Origin: DASWJZ01 sp963814905
GTDB lineage: Bacteria; Pseudomonadota; Alphaproteobacteria; Rhizobiales; Afifellaceae
NCBI GenBank assembly: GCA_963814905.1
Contig: CAWFEM010000014.1
Location: forward strand, 186,001-250,000
DNA length: 64,000 bases
Direction of reading: 5' to 3'
Shown here: positions 51,986 to 60,926 of the stretch, piece after piece
How the letters are laid out: every line of letters starts with the position of its first letter
Numbering within the stretch: the stretch's first letter is position 1
Made by a program: the position numbers and the translations under genes
Notes under the pieces: generated by a model
The model's input: only the letters and a program-made list of their open reading frames with translations
Databases searched by the model: none
Told to the model about the DNA's origin: nothing

Positions 51986-53601
51986 ATGCAGGCGGACGCG
52001 CGGAGCACGGGGGACGCAAGGGACCCGATCCTCATTGTCGGCGCTGGCCCGACCGGGCTTGTGCTCGCCATCGAGCTGGCGCGCCGCGGGGTGCCGTTTC
52101 ACCTGATCGACCAGCGGCCGGCGCCTCTCCTATGGGATCGAGCCGCGGTGGTGAAGTCGCGGTCGCTGGAAATCTTCGCGACCTACGGGCTCGCGGACGA
52201 ATTCGTTTACCGCGGGAAGGCCGTCCGCGACGTCAACTTCTACAAGGCCGGATCGAAGGTCGCGTCGTTTCACATGCGCGACGTGGACACGCCGTTCCAG
52301 TTCACGCTGGGCATATCCGAAAGCGTGACCGAGCGGCTGCTCACGCGGAAGCTCGAAGAGCTCGGCGGTCGCGTCGATCGCGGCGTTGCGTTCCTCGAGC
52401 TCGAACAGGGCGACGGCACCGAGGGCAATGTCCGGGTGCTTCTGCGCACGAGCGACGGAGAGCGCTGGCTGACGGCCGGTTGGGTGGTCGGCGCGGACGG
52501 ACTCCACAGCATCGTGCGCGACGCCGTCGGCATCGCGTTCGACGGGCACGACTATGCGCTGCACTGGGGCGTGGTCGACGCCCAGCTCGAGAGCTGGCCG
52601 TTCTCGGACGATGCCAACGCCGTGCAGTTCGACCCGTTCCTGATCGCGATCCCGATCGGGGACGAAAGGCGGCGCATCTATTTCCGCGCCGATCCGGACA
52701 CCGCGCATCAGGTCGATCACATCGAGCAATGGCTTGCTATGCTCGCACCGGGCGTCCGGCTCAAGGATCCCGATGAGCCGCAGCTTTTTCACACGCATTG
52801 TCGGGTCGCCGCGCGGTTCCGTGCCGGGCGCGTCCTCCTTGCCGGCGATGCGGCCCATGCCTGCAGCCCGATCCAGGGACACGGCATGAACAACGGTATT
52901 CAGGACGCCTTCAATCTCGGCTGGAAGCTGGCGCTGGTCGCCGCCGGCCATGCGCCGGATTCGCTTCTCGAACTCGTACCGATGCCGAGCGGCGTCATGT
53001 CGCCGAGTTGACCGGCACCGGCGGCGACGACGTGGAGGCTATCGCCGCCAAGGGCGATCCCACGGCGACGGAAACGATCGCCGCGGCGCTCGCCTCGGAG
53101 GACGATCGGCGCAAGGCGGCCATCGATGAATCGGAAATAGGTTTCGGCTATGACAGCAGCCCCATCCTCAAGGCGGTCGGTCCGCAACCGTCTTCGCCGC
53201 TCGCCACGCCGGTGGGATATCGCGTCGGCGACGCCGGTCCCGTCGACGGGCGCGACGGCGCGGTGCGCCTGCACGCGCTTCTCGCGCATACCGGCCACAC
53301 GCTGTTCCTGCTCCTCGGCGACGCCGACGCTGCGGCGGTCGACGCGGGGCTGAGCCTGGTGCGAAGCGTCACCGAGCGTTACGGCGCCCACGTCAATGCG
53401 CATGTGGTGACCGTGAACGGGGCGGCCTCCGGCAGCGATGCCCGCGAGCTGCTCCTCGACAGGGACGGCGCCATACAGGCGCGGCTCGGCGGCGACGAGC
53501 CGTGCATTGCCCTCGTGCGCCCCGACGGCCATCTGGGAATGCGCTGCATTCCGCCGTCGCTGCCGGCGGTCGAAGCCCACCTGTCGCGCATTTTCCGGTG
53601 A
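51986..53601 (+). pseudogene. FAD-dependent aromatic-type monooxygenase, frameshifted
   Basis: Residues 1-333 read in frame 1: FAD motif PILIVGAGPTGLVLAIELA, the GADG motif GWVVGADGLHSIVRD and the second FAD motif GRVLLAGDAAHACSPIQGHGMN, as in class A flavoprotein hydroxylases. At 52971-52981 the frame is lost: the expected LLESYDAERRH is written with what looks like two extra C bases, the first frame ends at 53011, and the rest (DAERRHVAELTG to HLSRIFR) is in another frame, including a C-terminal thioredoxin-like domain. Without two bases it would be 537 residues, a normal length. Either error or real decay. Substrate unknown. Confidence 0.82.
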
Positions 53602-54710
53602 GGACGGTGACCAACATCGAGATAGACGAGATCGTGCTCCCGAAAGGCCGAGACCGCACGTGGACACGCCACGCGATAGAACTGTTGCGGGGCGATCGGC
53701 ACCGCTCCGCCGACACTCACCTGCTCAAGCCGGTCTTCAAGGGGCTGCGGGGAATATCCGTCTACTTCAAGGACGAATCCACACATCCCACCGGAAGCCT
53801 GAAGCACCGGCTGGCGCATTCGCTGTTCCTCTTCGGAATCTGCAACGGCAAGATCGGGGAGGGAACGACCCTCGTTGAGGCGTCGTCCGGCTCAACCGCC
53901 GTGAGCGAGGCCTATTTCGCCCAGCTGCTGGGGCTGCCGTTCATTGCGGTGATGCCGCGCTCGACAAGCCGAGCCAAGGTTAGCGCCATCGAGTGCTTCG
54001 GCGGCCGCTGCCACTTCGTGGATACTCCGGCGGAGGTCTATGACGTTGCCGCTGGCCTCGCCAGAGAGGCGGGAGGCCATTACCTCGATCAGTTCACCAA
54101 CGCCGAACGCGCCACCGACTGGCGCGGCAACAACAATATCGCGGAGAGCATCTTCGGCCAGATGCAGGCCGAACCGCATCCCGTTCCCGACTGGATCGTG
54201 ATGAGCGCCGGCACCGGAGGGACTTCGGCCACCATCGGCCGCTACATTCGCTACCGCAATCTCACGACCCGGCTTTGCGTGGTCGATGTGGAGTATTCGG
54301 TTTTCTACGATGCTTACGTCACGGGCGACCTGTCCGTGACGTGCTCGCGCCCGTCGCGGATCGAAGGCGTGGGAAGGCCGAGGGTCGAGCCGTCATTCAT
54401 ACCCGGCGCCATCGACCACATGATGCGGGTTCCCGACGCGGCGTCCATTGCAGCGGCGCATGTGCTCTCCGAGCGGCTCTTTCGCCGGGTCGGCGGCTCG
54501 ACCGGGACGAATTTCTATGGCCTCTGCCGCCTCGCCGCCGCGATGATGCGGGAGGGCAGGGAGGGCTCGCTCGTGACGTTGATCTGCGACGGGGGCGACC
54601 GCTACGCTTCGACCTATTTCGATCCAGACTGGCTACGAGCGAACGACATCGACATCGATCCCTACCGCGCCAAGCTGGAGCGGCTTCTGGACGCCGGGGA
54701 TTGGAACTAG
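53598..54710 (+). CDS. cds1: L-cysteine desulfhydrase (Cds1-like), PLP enzyme
   Basis: 370 residues, fold type II PLP enzyme of the cysteine synthase family. PTGSLKHRLAHSLFLF carries the PLP lysine, EASSGSTAVSEAYFA the phosphate-contacting Ser/Gly loop, and SAGTGGTSATIGR the cofactor-phosphate loop. Long blocks (ERATDWRGNNNIAESIF and RIEGVGRPRVEPSFIPG) match what I know of mycobacterial Cds1, which releases sulfide, ammonia and pyruvate from cysteine. The GTG at 53598 overlaps the monooxygenase stop (GTGA), suggesting coupling; a second GTG three codons on has GAGG just before it. Confidence 0.88.
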   Translation: MRTVTNIEIDEIVLPKGRDRTWTRHAIELLRGDRHRSADTHLLKPVFKGLRGISVYFKDESTHPTGSLKHRLAHSLFLFGICNGKIGEGTTLVEASSGSTAVSEAYFAQLLGLPFIAVMPRSTSRAKVSAIECFGGRCHFVDTPAEVYDVAAGLAREAGGHYLDQFTNAERATDWRGNNNIAESIFGQMQAEPHPVPDWIVMSAGTGGTSATIGRYIRYRNLTTRLCVVDVEYSVFYDAYVTGDLSVTCSRPSRIEGVGRPRVEPSFIPGAIDHMMRVPDAASIAAAHVLSERLFRRVGGSTGTNFYGLCRLAAAMMREGREGSLVTLICDGGDRYASTYFDPDWLRANDIDIDPYRAKLERLLDAGDWN

Positions 54711-54750
54711 GCGCGATGTTGGGAGGGGCGATGCCGGGAGAGGAGGGCGG

Positions 54751-54785
54751 TGGCGACCCCGGCGGCAGGGTTCGAGCCTGCGACC
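54751..54785 (-). repeat. tRNA-3'-end-like direct repeat, left boundary of cassette
   Basis: Read on the reverse strand the element holds a perfect T-arm (GCAGG, loop CTCGAAC, CCTGC) and ends GGGGTCGCCA like an acceptor strand with CCA. 30 of 32 aligned bases are the same as at 60719-60750 plus a three-base insertion. No anticodon arm or D-arm adjoins, so it is a fragment, as integration sites often are. Confidence 0.7.
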
Positions 54786-54788
54786 GAG

Positions 54789-55763
54789 TTATCGTGACGG
54801 CGCGATCGTCAGCCGGCGGATATGGAGGCCGAGCGCTCGAGCGTCGGACGAAAGACCAAGCTCGGCCGGCGAAGACGGTGTGCCGATCTTGAACCGAACG
54901 AGGACGACCCCAGCATCGGACGGTCGTGCAAAGAGCACGGGCGCATCTGGAATCGAAGTGTTGTGCTCGTCGAAGCGCCACTCCGCGACACGCCGATCGT
55001 CGACCCAGATCTCGACGTTCTGACTTCGCATGCTGCCTTCGACGAAGGCATGCCCATCGCACGTGAGGCTCAGTTCGCCATCGCCCGGCTCTGCCAGCCA
55101 GGCGATGGCGGCTTCCCGTCCGACGGTCCAGCGGCCGGTGGGTTCGGCCGCGCTCCAGCCCTGCTCGAACGGTGCCTGGTCGGCCGACGCATCCGACAAA
55201 TCGAGTGTATCGCCGATCCGCGGGAGCCGCTTGGTGTGCTCGCTGGCGGGCAGCAGCGCGAGCTGTCGGACGTTGAAGCCCAGTGCGCGATGATCGGACG
55301 ACAAACCAAGCTCCGCCGGAGAGCGTGGATTGCGGACAAGGAAGGTGATGTAGAGTATGCCGCGCTCGGTCCGCCGCAGTGGGATATGAACCGGCAAAGG
55401 CGGCATCTGGTCCCTGGTGTAGCGCAGGGTCCGTATCAAACGGTCGTTCGCCCAGACTTCGACTTCCTGGCTCTGCATTTCTCCGGCGAGAAATGGAGAA
55501 CCGTCGACGGTCAGCATCAGGTCGTCGGCTTCGCCATCGACCTGCCAGGCGACCACCGCTTCATGCCAGACAGTCCAACGTCCAACCGGCTCTGGAGCGC
55601 CCCATCCGGCAACAAGCGCGGCTTCCCAGTCCGACAATCCTTCGAACTTAATCGCCTCGCCGACCCGTGGAAGGCGTGTCGGGTCAGGTGGTCGTCGGTA
55701 GCGATCTCTGCCCACCGCCTCTCGCAGCCATTGCGGATGGCCTAACAGGGCTTGAAGAACCAC
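54789..55763 (-). CDS. Tandem beta-domain protein of unknown function
   Basis: 324 residues made of two similar halves (about 34-175 and 179-323). Each has a LPR(V/I)G opening, GW(G/S)A-EP-GRWTV, a DG-(S/H)-F block, a QxVE(V/I)W strand, and a SPAELGLSSD-RALG ending. The repeats look like a beta-sandwich, similar to a domain (DUF7024-like in my memory) that is found attached to sugar-modifying enzymes. No signal peptide or membrane helix. GTG start without ribosome site; it overlaps the end of the nucleotidyltransferase gene by 80 bases, and a frameshift joining both into one protein is possible. It ends three bases from the left repeat. Confidence 0.7.
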   Translation of the reverse strand: MVLQALLGHPQWLREAVGRDRYRRPPDPTRLPRVGEAIKFEGLSDWEAALVAGWGAPEPVGRWTVWHEAVVAWQVDGEADDLMLTVDGSPFLAGEMQSQEVEVWANDRLIRTLRYTRDQMPPLPVHIPLRRTERGILYITFLVRNPRSPAELGLSSDHRALGFNVRQLALLPASEHTKRLPRIGDTLDLSDASADQAPFEQGWSAAEPTGRWTVGREAAIAWLAEPGDGELSLTCDGHAFVEGSMRSQNVEIWVDDRRVAEWRFDEHNTSIPDAPVLFARPSDAGVVLVRFKIGTPSSPAELGLSSDARALGLHIRRLTIAPSR

Positions 55764-56835
55764 AATGGGTCGCGCCCCAGGTGCTCTCCACGCCGGTGCA
55801 CGCTCTTAAGAATGCCGGCAGAGCGTCGAGTGCGTGTCGACGCAACGATCGATCCGAGCCGCGCCGGAAGTCCTGGAATTCAAGAAGCAACTGAGAGGAT
55901 CGACTGAGCCGGGTTCGTGGGCCCTCCGCTCGAAGCCGCCCTTCGGTCCGCTCAAGCCAGGTCGATGCGGCTCCGAGCTCCATCAGCGCCCATTGCGGAA
56001 CCGAAACATCGAGCTCGCGGCGCAGGAACTCGAGCGCATCCAGGGTGACGGCGGAAAGCTGCCGCTCAGAAGCTTCGCTGAGGAGCTCGTCCCAGGAGAA
56101 GCCCACGCTCTGACGGATCAGCACCACAGCGTCCGCGGACCACTGCTGAACCGCGGCAGAGGCCAATTCCTGTGCGGCATGGGCAATGATGTGCAGAAGA
56201 TGATGGGCCGGGTCGAGTATCCAGATCGGATCGCCATCGAGGCTGGCGGTTCGGTGGGCTTTCCAGAATCGGTCGTCGGCGTGCGGCGTTCGATCAAGGT
56301 GGAGAGCGCGCCAATGGAGGTCGATGTTCTGGTGGTGCCCTTCGAATGACCAGCCCGGGAGGCTCTCTCGTAGTCGTTGGTCAGCGACAATGCGCGGATC
56401 CATATTGGGCGGAGCGAGCCCAATATCTGTCAACGCGGAGACGGCAGTGGCGACGTGCTCGTCATGCACGAGAACGTCGATGTCGTCCATCGGCCGCAGG
56501 CTGCGATCGCTGAGATACGCCGCGACGATCGCGGCGCCCTTGAGCACGATAAACGGAACCTCGTTCTGACGAAGTGACTCGAACACGGAATGCGCGAGTG
56601 CCATCGAATGGAGATTGCGTGCCCAATGATAGCGGCGCACGCCGCGAAACCGATCGATCATCGGATCGTCGATCTTGAGACGCACCATGTTGGCCTGAAG
56701 GAGCGGCAGAAGACGTTGCTGGCCGTAGGGGATCGTCTCCAGATCGAGGGTCTGCCGCCAGGCCCGAAAGCTGCGCTCGGCCGCCTCGCCGTCGAGGAGA
56801 GCCGCCCGCAACAGGTCCACGTCGCTCGCCGACAT
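55684..56835 (-). CDS. Nucleotidyltransferase family protein (NTP_transf_5 type)
   Basis: 383 residues. A minimal nucleotidyltransferase fold: FIVLKGAAIVAAYL, then RPMDDIDVLVHDEHVATAV with the acidic DIDVLV metal motif, and later DLHWRAL and HLLHIIAHAAQE. This is the PF14907 type, of unknown reaction, often next to HprK-like kinases and PqqD-like proteins. The last 35 residues are Ser/Gly/Arg-rich and look out of frame, so the true end may lie in the following reading frame. Start at ATG 56835 (a TTG is 27 codons up). Confidence 0.75.
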   Translation of the reverse strand: MSASDVDLLRAALLDGEAAERSFRAWRQTLDLETIPYGQQRLLPLLQANMVRLKIDDPMIDRFRGVRRYHWARNLHSMALAHSVFESLRQNEVPFIVLKGAAIVAAYLSDRSLRPMDDIDVLVHDEHVATAVSALTDIGLAPPNMDPRIVADQRLRESLPGWSFEGHHQNIDLHWRALHLDRTPHADDRFWKAHRTASLDGDPIWILDPAHHLLHIIAHAAQELASAAVQQWSADAVVLIRQSVGFSWDELLSEASERQLSAVTLDALEFLRRELDVSVPQWALMELGAASTWLERTEGRLRAEGPRTRLSRSSQLLLEFQDFRRGSDRSLRRHALDALPAFLRACTGVESTWGATHCGSSSPVRPSAMAARGGGQRSLPTTT

Positions 56836-56951
56836 TCGCCGCCGCGGAAAGCCGCCGGAATTCGACCCGGCCTGTGAGCGATCGAGCTTCTGAGGGGTGG
56901 AGGGCGACAAGACCAATCTCGAATGGGCCGGCCGGAACGGGCCACGAAGAT

Positions 56952-57647
56952 TTACGCCGACGGCTTGCTCACGTCGGGACGGAGCCGCCGGCGCGTGATC
57001 GCTTCCCGGGCGGTCCGGAGATAATCGCTGTGGAGGTCCTTCTTCCTGACAATCGTCGTATTGGACTTGTGAACCCGCCGGAATGCGACGACATCGTCAA
57101 GGAACCGCATGCCGATCCCCCGCCCAAGTGCACGCGCGTACCATTCAGGAAAGTCGGCGGCGAGTACGGACTCGTCGAAGGCGCCGACTCTGTCGAAGGC
57201 TTGCCGCGCGATAAGCATTGCAGATTTTGAGGCGCCTACCATCGCGGGAAGCCCCGTCGGCACATCGCTTGGTGAGACGATCCTGCCTTCGGCATCCGTG
57301 AAATTGACCACCCGACCGAACACAGCCTCGGCCGACGGCGTTTCAGCAATCGCCGCCACTTGGCAGGCGAGCTTCTCCGGCGCCCAGAGGTCGTCGGCAT
57401 CAAGAAAGGCGATGAGATCGGCGGAGGCCGCCGCCAGCCCGGAATTCAGTGCCGCCGATCCGCCACGATGCGGAAGGCTCAGAACCGTGACTCCCTCGAA
57501 ACTTGCGGCTATGTCGGCGGACGCGTCGGTCGAACCGTCGTCGGCTACGATAATCTCGTCCGGCCCGCGTGTCTGCGCGAGCGCGCTGCGAATTGCCCCG
57601 GCGATAAAACGTTCTCCATTGTAGACAGGAATAATGACAGAAATCAT
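56952..57647 (-). CDS. Glycosyltransferase family 2 protein
   Basis: 231 residues. GT2 fold (GT-A): SVIIPVYNGERFIAGAI, EIIVADDGSTDASADI, LNSGLAAASADLIAFLDADD with the DxD metal motif, and a late DESVLAADFPEWYARAL. Uses a nucleotide-sugar to add one sugar to an unknown acceptor. The ATG at 57647 sits directly before the first strand; a longer frame to 57761 adds unsupported residues. It is divergent from the PqqD-like gene; the two starts share a control region of about 150 bases. Confidence 0.87.
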   Translation of the reverse strand: MISVIIPVYNGERFIAGAIRSALAQTRGPDEIIVADDGSTDASADIAASFEGVTVLSLPHRGGSAALNSGLAAASADLIAFLDADDLWAPEKLACQVAAIAETPSAEAVFGRVVNFTDAEGRIVSPSDVPTGLPAMVGASKSAMLIARQAFDRVGAFDESVLAADFPEWYARALGRGIGMRFLDDVVAFRRVHKSNTTIVRKKDLHSDYLRTAREAITRRRLRPDVSKPSA

Positions 57648-57801
57648 TTCATCGCTCGGAGCCACTTGGACAAAGGCAGCATGATGAGGCAAAAGTGGTA
57701 TCACCGTTTCCAGTTTGGACCAACGATCGGGAAGGACGCGCGCCTTTCCGGTTGCGCCCACTTTGACAGCGCGAATGCCTCAGATGCACACGGTTCGTAA
57801 C

Positions 57802-58260
57802 ATGTCCATGCCCGACAAAGCTTTCGAAGTGAACGAACCGGTCGTCATATCGGAGACGGTCGACGGCGAGACCGTGATCATCAATCTCGATCGAGGAACA
57901 TACTATTGTTTGAAGTTTTCCGGCCCCGCGATCTGGGAGGGTATTCAGCGGGCCGCCCCCCTTCCGGAAATCGCCCGGATGCTTCGCGCGACCTTCGACG
58001 CCCCAGACGTCGATGTGGAAAGCGAGATCAGCCAGCTCATTGGTCGGCTTGCCTCTGAGGAGTTGATCCGGCCGGCCCAGGCCTCAACCTCCTCGGCGCT
58101 GGATGGTTCGGCGGCCAATGGCGTCCGCGAGGCGTTTCGCGCCCCGGTTCTGGAGCGGTTTGACGACATGGAGGCCATGCTCCTTCTCGATCCGATCCAT
58201 GACGTCGACGACGAAGGCTGGCCCCACCTTCCCGATCAGGGCCAGCCGGTGAATGAGTGA
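57802..58260 (+). CDS. PqqD-like peptide chaperone with a conserved-looking tail
   Basis: 152 residues. Residues about 6-90 form a PqqD winged helix: EVNEPVVISETVDGETVIIN, GTYYCLKFSGPAIWEGI and EISQLIGRLASEELI. PqqD domains hold leader peptides for modifying enzymes. After an Ala/Ser linker the last 40 residues carry the block PVLERFDDMEAMLLLDPIHD followed by VDDEGWP, not part of a PqqD domain. I recall the same type of tail in PqqD-like proteins next to HprK-like kinases. No ribosome site marks the start: ATG 57802, 57784 or 57775 are options. It overlaps the kinase gene by eight bases. Confidence 0.78.
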   Translation: MSMPDKAFEVNEPVVISETVDGETVIINLDRGTYYCLKFSGPAIWEGIQRAAPLPEIARMLRATFDAPDVDVESEISQLIGRLASEELIRPAQASTSSALDGSAANGVREAFRAPVLERFDDMEAMLLLDPIHDVDDEGWPHLPDQGQPVNE

Positions 58261-59347
58261 CGCGGAATTTAAGGTAAGCGACGCCCAGGCGCGATTCGAC
58301 GCGTTCTATGACGAAGGCCTTGCTCTCTTTGCGCGTGCGGAAGCGGCAGTTGGCGGCGCGCATTGCCGTCGGTTTCGAATTGCCGGGATGACGGTTGAGT
58401 TCCGTTTCGCGAGCCAGCCCCTTGTCGCGTTTCTTTCGGACGCGCTTGCACATCTGGAGATTGATGAACCGAGCGAGGCTGACTTTTCGTTTCTGATCTT
58501 CGACGAAGAATCGACCGGCGTCGGACCGCCGCGCGTCCGCTGGGATATTTCGGCGCAGTATGCGCATGGAGAGGTCGCCTCCCTCATCGACGCCGACCGA
58601 TACCTGTTTGTGGAGCAGCCGCGCCGGCGTGTGATTGCCGGCCGGCGATCGTCACAGGCGGCGTTTGTCTGGTTCGCATCCTGGACCGACTTGGCGCAAT
58701 GGGAACGCGCGGCTCCACTTTTAACGCTTATCAATTGGTGGGCGAGCGGCGTGGGCTATAGCCGGGTTCATGGCGGCGCGGTCGGCCGTGCCGATGGAGG
58801 CGTTCTGATCGCGGGAGCGGGAGGCTCCGGCAAGTCGCACACCGCGATTGCGTGTCTCGATTCGAACCTCTTCTACGCGAGCGACGATCATTGCCTGTTT
58901 CGGCTCAAGGACGGTCTGGCGGTGGCGAGCATGTATTCCACCGCGAAGCTATTTTTCGCCGACCTCCATCGATTTCCGTTCTTGGAGCATCGCCAGCAGG
59001 AGGCCGTTCGCACGCCGGAGGGCAAGGCGATCTTCTTCCTTGAGACGATCGTGCCCGATCGCCTTTCGTCGGGGTTTCCCCTTAAGGCGATCCTTCTGCC
59101 GAAGCCTTCCGGTCGGCGCGACACGCAGATTACACCCGGCTCAGCCTCGAAGGCCCTGCTTGAGCTTGCGCCGGAGACAGTGCTGCGGTGGCCAAACGTA
59201 GGCCGCGAAATCTTTCCTCTGCTAGCAACCTCCGTCAGGTCGCTGCCTTGCTACACTTTGGAGACGGGAACAGAGTTGGCTCAAATACCGAAGGTGATCG
59301 CGACCTTGCTCGACCGCTTGCCGAAGGCCACGACGCTCAAGTCATGA
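58253..59347 (+). CDS. HprK-like kinase (HprK-related kinase)
   Basis: 364 residues. A C-terminal HPr-kinase-like ATPase: VHGGAVGRADGGVLIAGAGGSG carries Walker A (GAGGSGKS, 188-195), then DDHCLF with acidic residues and the late NVGREIFPLLATSV. N-terminal 170 residues lack the Hpr(Ser) kinase N-domain and are unique to this relative group. No HPr or PTS gene adjoins, so it does not serve carbon catabolite control but presumably phosphorylates a peptide, protein or sugar made in the cassette. ATGAGTGA overlap with the PqqD-like gene indicates a two-gene unit. Confidence 0.82.
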   Translation: MSDAEFKVSDAQARFDAFYDEGLALFARAEAAVGGAHCRRFRIAGMTVEFRFASQPLVAFLSDALAHLEIDEPSEADFSFLIFDEESTGVGPPRVRWDISAQYAHGEVASLIDADRYLFVEQPRRRVIAGRRSSQAAFVWFASWTDLAQWERAAPLLTLINWWASGVGYSRVHGGAVGRADGGVLIAGAGGSGKSHTAIACLDSNLFYASDDHCLFRLKDGLAVASMYSTAKLFFADLHRFPFLEHRQQEAVRTPEGKAIFFLETIVPDRLSSGFPLKAILLPKPSGRRDTQITPGSASKALLELAPETVLRWPNVGREIFPLLATSVRSLPCYTLETGTELAQIPKVIATLLDRLPKATTLKS

Positions 59348-60675
59348 ACGGACGAAGCGGGTCCACCAGCGCCCTGGCAAAGCGCTCACAGGACTGAGAT
59401 CTGGCGAATTCGTAGGCGACTTCGGCATCCCAGCCGGGAGGCGGCTCCGGACCGAGATAGGCACGGAGCGCCCGCGCCAGATCCTCCGGATCGCGCGTGT
59501 CGGCGGTGACGCCCAAGCGAAAATCGTCCGTCAGTCGTCCCATTTGACCAAAATCCTGCGAGATCGATGGCCTTCGATGCGCCGCCGCCAGCATCAGGAC
59601 TCCACTGCTGCCAGTGTGCAGAATATAGGGGGCGAGCACCACGTCAGCGATTTCAAACCACTGATCTCTGACCGCATCAGATACGTAGGCGGGCTCTCGA
59701 ACCAGCACGATGGGCTGGTCGGCAAGTGCCGCGATTTGCGCACGAAGGCGCTCTTCGATCAGCGGGTCCGCATGACCGACGAAGGCTACGCAGATCGAGG
59801 CTAGCTCTTGCCGGGTCAGGTGGTGAAGTGCGGCGCAGAGCTTCCATACTCCTTTGCGCGCTCGAAGGTCGCCAAACATCAGGAACAGCTTGCGATCGTG
59901 CGGGATGCCGAAGCGACGACGCGTTTCGGCCAATGAAGCCTCGGTGGGAGCACTTGTCGGCAGGCGCACCGGATCCGGCAAGTAGGCTATCTGAGCGGAA
60001 TACTTCCCCTGGAACCGCGGCAGGACGGCCTGGTCGAGGAAGAAAACGGTTCGTGCATCGGGATGCGTCAGAACCCTCCTCACCAACCGTTCCTGAACGG
60101 CGACTGTACGCTCGAATGCGGAACGAAGCGCCCTCAGTCTCCTTGCGATAGTGGAAGGCAGGCGTAAAGACGATGCCGGAGAAAGGTGCAGGTGTATGCT
60201 TCCCGGAGGCCAGGGGGAGAAGCAATTCTTCCAAATTCATCAACAATATATGCTTAGCCGGAAACCTCTTGAAATATTTTTCGAGTAGCCCCCAAAGCAG
60301 ATCCTTTGACAAGAACGACTCGCCGTCAGGATCGCTGCGACCGACTGTCAGACTGGCCCTCTCTCGTGCCAGTTCAAGGTGAGCGTCGTCCTCCGGGTCC
60401 AATGCAATCCAGCGTACCGGACTGCCACAGACGTTTTCGAACCCATCGAAGACGTGAACGAACTCCTCGACGAACCGTCGCCTGACCACGACCCTGACGA
60501 CACCGGGGCCATGATCTCTCCAATGCTCAAGAATGATACGTAAGAAGTTCGGCGAATGACCGTGGAGCCAGAGTTCGAACAGGATGAGCTCTGTCGGCTC
60601 CTCCGCTCCGTCGTTGCCGCCCCGACGGCTCGCGGTGCGCGTGCTCTGATCCGAATTGCTAATACTCGTCCCCAT
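59337..60675 (-). pseudogene. Glycosyltransferase family 4-like protein, frameshifted
   Basis: The N-terminal part (from MGTSISNSDQ at 60675; LILFELWLHGHSPNFLRII, FTPAFHYRKETEGASF) and the C-terminal part (RRFGIPHDRKLFLMFGDLRARKGVWKL; LAPYILHTGSSGVLMLA) are in different frames. They meet near 60105-60115, where one base too many (in GCGTACAGT on the coding strand) turns the frame; correcting it gives 445 residues. The C-terminal half has the GT-B nucleotide-sugar-binding pattern. Convergent with the kinase gene (11-base overlap) and 44 bases from the right repeat. Error or decay cannot be told apart. Confidence 0.78.
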
Positions 60676-60718
60676 CGTGCGATCGGCGGTCTGGTGCCTT
60701 CCAGGCAATTGAAGAGAC

Positions 60719-60750
60719 TGGCGACCCCGGCGGGATTCAAGCCTGCGACC
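60719..60750 (-). repeat. tRNA-3'-end-like direct repeat, right boundary of cassette
   Basis: Same orientation and sequence as 54751-54785 without the three-base insertion. On the reverse strand: T-arm GCAGG, loop CTTGAAT, CCCGC, then CGGGGTCGCCA. The sequence 5' to it (AACTAAGTTATT) might be a relic of a variable loop, but no anticodon stem can be folded. Confidence 0.7.
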
Positions 60751-60926
60751 AATAACTTAGTTGCGGATGCAAGCGCGAGCAATGCGATGGGAGATAGATC
60801 TTGCGGGGACCGGTGCCGATTGGCGGCGCGCTGCTGCCCACTGCTGATGCGATCGCGACCACGACGCGGAAATCCGGTGCTGCGCAGCCCGCCCGACGGT
60901 GCCACAGTGACGTGGAGGTGATGCTT

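Noticed and set aside
54751..54785. Complete tRNA gene
   Set aside because: Only the T-arm and acceptor 3' strand can be folded; no anticodon arm, D-arm or matching 5' acceptor strand.
57715..58260. Pyrroloquinoline quinone biosynthesis
   Set aside because: Only a PqqD-like domain is present; no pqqA, pqqB, pqqC or pqqE.
58253..59347. Classical HPr kinase of carbon catabolite control
   Set aside because: No HPr or PTS gene nearby, the N-terminal half is unlike HprK, and the operon partner is a PqqD-like protein.
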